A stretch of DNA of 64,000 nucleotides from Erpetoichthys calabaricus. Its lineage: Eukaryota > Chordata > Cladistia > Polypteriformes > Polypteridae. Below the pieces are notes generated by a model. That model saw nothing but the letters and a program-made list of their open reading frames with translations, was not told the origin of the DNA and made no database searches. Where the stretch lies: assembly GCF_900747795.2 (NCBI RefSeq), contig NC_041402.2, positions 193,957,318 to 194,021,317 of the forward strand, written 5' to 3'. Positions 26,301 to 35,000 of this stretch are shown here, one piece after another. Every line of letters begins with the position of its first letter. Position 1 is the stretch's first letter. Position numbers and translations under genes: made by a program.

Positions 26301-28942
26301 AGAGTCACTCGCTTTGCTACTAATGCACAAGTGAGACGAGCACATTGGCAAAATGAAGCCTCCTAGGAGAGAGACGCCCAGAGTAGTTCCTTTCAATTAC
26401 CTGACATCGCTACATTTCTATTTTTTTTTTCTGACAATTTCAATAGTTTCTAGGACTCCGGGCTTTTTTACAGCACGGGCTTACACAGCTAGTAATACAT
26501 AAGAATGTATTATAATTAATAGGAAAACATAAATCAACGGGCAGCATGTTGGCACAGTGGTAGCGCTGATGCCTCGCAGTTAGGAGACACGTCTGGGTTC
26601 GCTTCCCAGGTCCTCCCTGCGTGGAGTTTTCATGTTCTCCCCGTGTCTGTGTGGGTTTCCTCCCACAGTCCAAAGACGTGCAGGTTAGGTGCACTGGTGA
26701 TGCTGAATTGTCCCTGGTGAGTGCTTGGTGTGTGGGTGTGTGTGACCTGCGGTGGGCTGGCACCCTGCCTTGCTCCCTGTGCTGGTGATTGGCTCCAGCA
26801 GACCCCCGTGACCCAGTGTTAGGATATAGTGGGTTGGAAATTATTACTGACTGACTGACATAAATCAGCACATCTGATGTACACCTGTTTTTTGTGAAAA
26901 GTTGTCGAATTTTCACAGAAGGTGCTGCACTAGCGTTTTCCGTTCTAATTTTATCCAAGAACAAGAGGAAAGGCCCCTAAACTGTACCTTTGGTTTACAT
27001 ATATGCCCATAATACTCACTCCTGGGGACCTCAACAATGACAGGGTGCATACTTCTACATCAGGGGTGTCCAGCTTCGGTCTTGGTGGGCCGCAGAGGCT
27101 GCAGGTTTTCATTCTAACCATCTTCTTAATTAGTGAGACGTTTTTGCAGCTGATTAACTTTTTTTGCTTAAGTTTTAATTGACATGACTCGGACCCCCTT
27201 AGTTGTTTCTTTTTCCTTAACGAGAAGCCAAACAATAATGAGACACAAAATGAGCCGCCACATGACCAGACAGAGAGGAAAGAGAGAAACGGTGGTCTTA
27301 GAAAAAACAGAAAATCAACAGAAAGAGAGCAGCAGCAAGTCTGGAGATTCACTAACGGCTTTAGTTAACAGCAAGAATCGGCTTCTCATTAAGAAATTGG
27401 TTGGAGTGAAATGGGCTGGAGTTTGACGTTGCAGTTTAGCTGGTCATCTGTCGGCTCGTCTCGTGTCTCATTTCTGTCTGGTTGCCATTTAATGAAGAAA
27501 TGAATCAATAAATGGAATTCAGCCATTGGTCAAACTATCTTTGATGTTATGTAACAAAATAGAATGGACAGATGTCATGCTGAAAAATGTATTTCATTAT
27601 AAAGAAATGTGTGATTATTGCAGAAAGGTGAAAATTAGAGCAGTTGAACTGACACATTGGACCATTTGCAGAATTCAGCGTGAAGCGAAACCATTTAGTT
27701 CAGTTCAATTCTTTATTGTCATGTGTACAAGTACAAATACCATGTACAATGCGGGGGCACATGCAAGCAAGCATTTCAGACAGTGAACATAGACAAAAAA
27801 AACACACAATAAATAAATGAGTAAATAAATAAAACCAGAATCTTAGGAATAAATAGAAACAGTGGGAGAAGTATATGTGCAGGTAGTAGTGGAGGTGACA
27901 CAAGGTTACTGATTGTTCATGAGTCTGATTGCAGTTGGGTAGAAACTGTTCCTGTACCTGGAGGTGCAGCATCCGAATGGACTTTAGTCACTCCCCAGAT
28001 GGGAGGAGGGTGCAGGGTGGCTGGGGTCCCACCTGATACGGTTCACTTTCCTGAGACAGCGTGTAGTGTGGATGTCCTGGATCACAGGGAGCTGTGTGCC
28101 CGTGATCTGCTGTGCTGTACTCGCCACACGCTGCAGAGCTCTGAGCAGTTGCTGTACCAGGATGTGATGCACCCTGTCAGGATGGATTCCACAGTACACC
28201 TGTAGAATCTGCACAGGGTTGTGGGGGACATCCGGGCCTTACTCCGTCTCCTGAAGAAGTAGAGGCGTTGTTGAGCTTTCTTGACTACTGCCGCAGTGTG
28301 ACTTGACCATTTAAGATCATCAGTGAGGGTGGCTCCAAGGAACCTAAAGCTGCTGACCTGCTCCACAGCCTCACTTCCGATGTAGATGGGGCTGTACCCT
28401 GTTGTCTGTTTGCGGAAATCCACAATCATCTCCTTAATTTTGCTAATGTTGAGGGTGAGGTTGTTGTCCTGACACCGTTCTGCCAGGAGTCTGATCTCCT
28501 CCCTGTAGGCCATCTCATCGTCCTCGCTGATCAGACCTATTACATCTACATCTAGTCAGTGTATAGCAGTGGTCAAGAAGGCTAAGAAAATGTGTGGTTA
28601 TTTGGTGCCCACAGTGTGCAGAGTACAAGACCAGGGAGGTTACGCTTAAGCTGTGTAGCTCACTAGTGAGGCCTCACCCTTAATACTGAGTGTAGTATTG
28701 GTCTGAATGATGGAGCACCAGAGACAGTGCGGAGAAGATCAGCCAGGCTGATTCAGGACTGTGAGGTCCTCTTTGAAGAGAAGTTTGCTTCAATTGAAAA
28801 TCGGAAATTAAGAAGTGTCACAAGTGCAGTATTTAAAACTAGGATCCCAGTTTTTACTTTAAAATGGATTCTTCCACAAGAACCCAGACACGCAGTTTGG
28901 AACTTGTTAAGACTTGTGAATTTCCCATTGGGATTAATAAAG

Positions 28943-29010
<68 letters not shown>

Positions 29011-32000
29011 AATCAATCAATCACGGAATTAATACACACATGAGATTGTCTACATTTACTAAAGCAGAGAGTTGGACAGAAGGTCCCTGAAGCTTGTGTT
29101 TGATCCATCTGTGTCTTTGCACACTTATCTATTACAGGTGGCAGGTTCTGTTCGGGGTACCTCTGGCACAGTGCAGGAACCAAACCTGGACAGTCCATTA
29201 CAGGCTTACAGACTCCTGTGAACCAAAACAAGAATTGACAGTTAGTGCAATTTTGGAAGAAACTTTCACGTGACCACAGGATGAACATGCAGACTCCACA
29301 CCAGCAGTGACCATAATTTGAACCCCAGTGCTAACTTTATGCCACCACCTCATCCATGTCTGATTTACATTGCCAGTTTGCAGCAAATTGTGTGCCTCTT
29401 GCTTTCACCATCAGGGTTATGAAAATGGATTTTGTTTGTGCGTATTAATACCTGTACTTAACTACACTTAACAATGATAGTACATTTTATTTATTCGTAG
29501 TTGCCTTTCTAAACACTCAAGGACACTGAACAATAGATAAAACACACATTATAAACAAAACTAAATAAATACAAAAATGAAAATCAAGCACAGCAATTAT
29601 AATCAAATGGATAAAGCAGTCTTAAACGGAGGAGTTTTAAGTTTAGGCTTGGAAAGTGAGAATGAATCAATATTTCTAAGCTCGGGTGGCAATGAGCTCC
29701 ACTTCGTTTTGCATGTTTCTTATTAATGAATGAAGCACAGGAACAGCCATTGTGAAGGTGAGAGACCTGCTTAGAGATGTTAGAAGCCTGCAGCAGGGGT
29801 GGCAGTGCCAGCCAGGCCCAAGTCTTCATGCCACACCAAGGTGCAGCAGGGGGCTTTTCACCTATCGCTGTTTGTTAGGATTGTCTCTTTTATCTTTTTA
29901 GGGTTTTTCATTTTTTTATCACTTTCTCCTGCTCCCTTTTTTGTTCTTCGTTCATATTTTCTGTTATTACCTATAATGCCCTGCTCTTGGGGTCTGGAAG
30001 TGTGACTTGAGGTGCCCTTTTTAAACTCTATTTACTGTTTGAGGCCTTTGCTGAGGTGTTAGATTTTCAGCTCCCATTTTGTTCTTTCCTCCTATTCCCT
30101 TACTTTTCCGATTTAGATCTTTTGAATTTCAGCAGCTTTCTGTTTCTTGGTTTTCTCTTTTGTTTAATGCAGTTTTTTTTTGGTAATTATTGGTTTATAT
30201 CTTTTGTTTCCATCCATCCATCCATTTTCCAACCCGCTGAATCCGAACACTGGGTGACGGGGGTCTGCTGGAGCCAATCCCACCCAACACAGGGCACAAG
30301 GCAGGAACCAACCCCGGGCAGGGTGCCAACCCACCGCAGGACACACACAAACACACCCACACACCAAGCACACACACTAGGGCCAATTTAGAATCGCCAA
30401 TCCACCTAAACTGCATGTCTTTGGACTGTGGGAGGAAACCCACGCAGACACGGGGAGAACATGCAAACTCCACGTAGGGAGGACCCGGGAAGTGAACCCA
30501 GGTCCCCAGGTCTCCCAACTGCGAGGCAGCAGCGCCACCGTGCCGCCCATCTTTTGTTTTGTTTCTCTTATTTTACATATACAGTACACCCCCAAAATTG
30601 TGAAAAACCGCGACCTTTGGATGGTGTTAACAAATGCCTTTTAAATTCCTATTTTTATAGTTTAGATAGATAGATAGATACTTTATTAATCCCCATGGGA
30701 AATTCACAAGTCTTAACAAGTTCCAAACTGTGTGTCTGGGTTCTTGTGGAAGAATCCATTTTAAAGTAAAAACTGGGATCCTAGTTTTAAATACTGCACT
30801 TGTGACACTTCTTAATTTCCGATTTTCAATTGAAGCAAACTTCTCTTCAAAGAGGACCTCACAGTCCTGAATCAGCCTGGCTGATCTTCTCCGCACTGTC
30901 TCTGGTGCTCCATCATTCAGACCAACACTACACTCAGTATTAAGGGTGAGGCCTCACTAGTGAGCTACACAGCTTAAGCGTAACCTCCCTGGTCTTGTAC
31001 TCTGCACACTGTGGGCACCAAATAACCACACATTTAGTTTAAACCCTAAATACAGTATGCCCCCAAAGCACTTTAATTTCATTGCAAACTCCGCTTAATA
31101 CATTACCTAAAAAATTACCTTAATACATTTCTTAAAAACAGAATGTAAAGTTAAACCCGTCTACTGTATAATACTGTACTGCTTTGTCTCCCGCGGTGCT
31201 CGAATGTAAAATACCGATGTTACCGCTACTGTAATTCATGCAAGCGCATTTTCTTTGTTATAAGTAGAGTAAATACATAATAACTTCATTTAATTAAAAT
31301 ACAGTTAAATGTACGGGTTCTCACCAATGATGAATGATATTGATGATGATGATGAAGTAGCTGTGCAGTACGATGCAGAGGATTTAAAACTCCTCAGGTG
31401 GCGCCTCTTCTTCAGGCGCTTCAGGAGGAGTCGTATCTTTGGACGGGTCTTCTTCTGGTGTTGGCTTTTCTTTATAGGTTTCAGGAATATTATGATGGGA
31501 AGTTGCTACATTGTCTCCTGTAGCGAACTGCTGGTGCAATTTCTGTGCTTTCTCACGGATGATGTTACCTTCCAAGGGGATGTTCTTCTTCCTGCAGTCG
31601 GTGATCCACAATGCCAAGGCACATTCCATCCTGACGATATTTTTATTCCTTACAGTCGTTACCTTTTTGGCACGATCACAGAAACGTACAGATACAGTAC
31701 TCCAGATCACTGCTTCGTTCTTTATGTAGCGTGCGGTGCTTTCATTAATGGCATAGTGGCACACTACTGCAGCATAACTTTTTAGTTCCTGGAGCAAATC
31801 CAGTAGTTCAACCTTCTCCTGGAGTGTTTTAAACTTTTTCTGGCGCTCAGGCTCCGTGCCCGAAGCCTTCGAAGGTGCAGGTCGTTTCGGCGACATCGTG
31901 TGCGTTTTAAGAATAACAAAATGAATACAATAACAAAATGGAAAACACGAGGACACTCGGCTGGAGACGCGTCACAGGGCAGCAGTCAATCAGCAGCAAG

Positions 32001-35000
32001 GAGAAACCAATAACGCTCACGGATTGGCTACTTTCACCATCCCAACCCGCGTTTCCCTCAGCGGTTGCTTCCTGTTCTCTCTACAGCACAGTGTTGCCAT
32101 AAAAAATTGTGGAGGATATTTGCGCCTTCCGCTAACAATTAATAGTTAGGTTCTAAGGAAAAATCCGCAAACGACTGAGTACGCGAACCCTGAACCGTGA
32201 CTTCGCGGGGGTCTACTGTATTTGCTATTTAGAATTCTTTTGATTGTTTAAAAATTTTGCTAGGGAAATTGTGATTATTTTTGTTTTATTTGAATCTTTG
32301 GCTTTTTTGAATATGTTCTTAATTTCAGATTGGTTTACATTATTAGATTTTTTTTTTCCTTTTCTGTCCTTTAATTATTAAAGGTTTTGTTTATTTGGTC
32401 ATTGGTTTTGTCAGTTACTCTCTCCTTCTGAATGGTTTTGTAGGACTCAGGCCCTACGAGACAGCAGGCCTTGGGCCTGTAAAGAAGGATTCAGGCCTTT
32501 CTTGGTTGAAATCATAACACCGTCAGCTTGAGCACAAAACTCCCCAATCAACGTTTTTTTTTCTTCCCCCTCTGTCTCTACAAGTTAAGTGATTGGTGGA
32601 AATTTATGGAGTAACGTTTACTGTTCTTTTTCAGGATTTGCAATTGGCTGGGGTCCTACACCTTGGCTGGTGATGTCCGAGATCTTCTCAACTAGAGCCC
32701 GCGGCTTCTCTAGTGGGGCGTGCGTTTTGACCAACTGGGGCTGTGCCTTTTTAGTGACCAAAGAGTTCCATGATGTGATGGTAAGTAAACTGATTATTGA
32801 GAACTGAAGTGTTAGTAAAGAAACTAACACTTGAAGCGAGCAGCAGATGTTTAGAAGATGGTGAAATTGTGCTGGCTGAAAATCCCCAAATACTCCCCCA
32901 TCTTCACTCCCTCCTGAAGCTGAACTGGATTAACTGATTTTCTGGTCTTTCTCCTTTCGGTGAAGCCAATGTCACATTATGTGACGTCTAGTTGTTGGGT
33001 TTGTCAGATATGCCAACTGCTGTTGCTGACCTCATTGCTGGACCATGTCAATTTAAAGGACTGTGTGTTTCTTCCCATATCAGATTTACCGACTGAGTTT
33101 TGACTTTTTAGTGCAGTCTTGATCTCCCCTTTTTCTGACAGCCAATAGTCTGATGGAGCACTGATTGGTTGTCTCGTCCTACGTCAGCAGCTGACCTCAT
33201 AGATGCTCTTTTGGCTGAATGGGCACAAATTCCCACAGAAATCACATGGAAAGCCTTTCCAGAAAATTGGAGGCTGATACAGCCGCAATAGGGAGCCAAC
33301 TCCATATTAACCTCCTTAGCGTTAGACCCGAGGATTACTCGGCGACTGTATAGACGCGTCTTGTGACCCGAGCATCACTCGGTGACTGTATAGATGCGTC
33401 ACATGTAACCGTTGGACCTGTGGATTAGTCAGCAACTGTATAGACGCATCTTGTGTAAGCGTTAGACCGAAGGATTACTTGGCAAGTGTAAAGACGTGTC
33501 TTGTGTAAGTGTTAGACGTGATGATTAGTTGGCAACTGTAAAGACGTGTCTCGGACCCAAGGATTAGTCGGCAACTAAAGACGCGTCTCGTATAAACGTT
33601 AGACCCGAGGATTAGTTGCCAATTGTAAAGACGTGTCTTGTTTAAGCGTTAGACCAGTGGATTAGTCAGCAACTGTAAAGACGTGTCTTGTGTAAGCGTT
33701 AGACCTGACGATTAGTCGGCAATTGTAAAGACGCGTCTCGTGTAAGCATTAGACCTGACGACTAGTTGGCAACTGTAAAGACGCGTCTCGGACCCAAGGA
33801 TTAGTCGGCAACTGTAAAGACGCATCTCGTGTAAGCGTTAGACCCGAGCATCACTCGGCAACTGTACAGACGTGTCTTGTTTAAGCGTTAGACCTGAAGA
33901 TTATTTGGCAAATGTATAGACGTGTTTCATGTAAGCGTTAGACCCGAGGATTACTCGGCAACTGTAAAGATGCGTCTCGTGTAAGCGTTAGACCTGATGA
34001 TTAGTTGGCAAATGTAAAGACGTGTCTTGTATAAGCGTTAGACCTGTGGATTAGTCAGCAACTGTAAAGACGCGTCTCGTGTAAGCATTAGACCCGAGCA
34101 TCACTCGGCAACTGTAAAGACATGTCTTGTGTAAGTGTTAGACCCGTGGATTAGTTGGGCTGTAAAAGTGCGTTGTTCAGGAAACGGTATGGGGTGCCTT
34201 GTGTAAGTGACAGGCTCAAGTGTTATCCGGGCAACAGTGCAGACACATCTTGTCCCTGCCTCATAATGGCGTCTCATAAGAAACATTTTTCAGCAGCCCA
34301 GGTGTTGCACGCTCTTGACAGTGATAGGAGTAGAGATGACGAAGTGAATCTGTCCTCAGGCAGTGAAATTGAGACAGACAGTGAAATCGAAAGTGATTCT
34401 GGGAATCTGAAAGTGACACTCGTGTCAATCGCAAAAGCTAATCAGTCTGGAAAGAAATTTCACAAGGAATCACACTGCTATTGTCCCGACGGTGACGTCG
34501 GATGGTGTATTTCACCAAGCTTCAAGATATACCACACAAACGACACATTTTGATAGTATATACAGTATTGGCATTACTTTTATTATTGTTCATTATTATT
34601 ATTTGCATCATTTATTATACTTTCTACACTTCTGACTTTGAACTTTTAGGCCTTTGCAGATCAGATTTAATAAAAATGTCATTTTTCAAGCCAAAAAATG
34701 TAACGCCAAAGAGGTTAATGCCCACGGTTTTGGATTGTGGTATCTAACAGGCTCATGCAGGTGTGGTGCTCAGGTGTCCACAAGCTTTCTCCCCATATGG
34801 TGAACTTTGACTTCCAGTTCAAATCTGGAAGTCGCTCGTCATACATCTTACTTTTGGTCTTATTTATTCTTCTCTTCTTTTTCTTTCTTTTCAGAGCCTC
34901 CTGAGCAGTTCCGGGACCTTCTGGGTGTTTTCTGCATTCTGCCTCCTCAGTGTCCTTTTCACCATCCTCTGCATTCCTGAAACTAAAGGAAGGTCTCTGG

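Larger units (their letters stand above)
30582..32218 (-). mobile_element. Tigger/pogo-like transposon without catalytic domain
   Basis: TA-flanked (30580-30581 and 32219-32220). Ends cagtacacccccaaaattgt and cagtagacccccgcgaagtc (complement of the right end) match each other and the Tigger-type CAGTA..CCCCC pattern. Contains a short minus-strand ORF and a nested LINE tail. Confidence 0.82.
33311..34714 (+). mobile_element. piggyBac-like transposon with an internal minisatellite
   Basis: TTAA target sites flank it (33307-33310 and 34715-34718). Ends cctccttagcgtta and the complement of taacgccaaagagg form the inverted repeat. It contains an 18-unit minisatellite, then the start of a piggyBac transposase. 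The catalytic DDD domain is missing. Lies in the last SLC2A8 intron. Confidence 0.88.
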
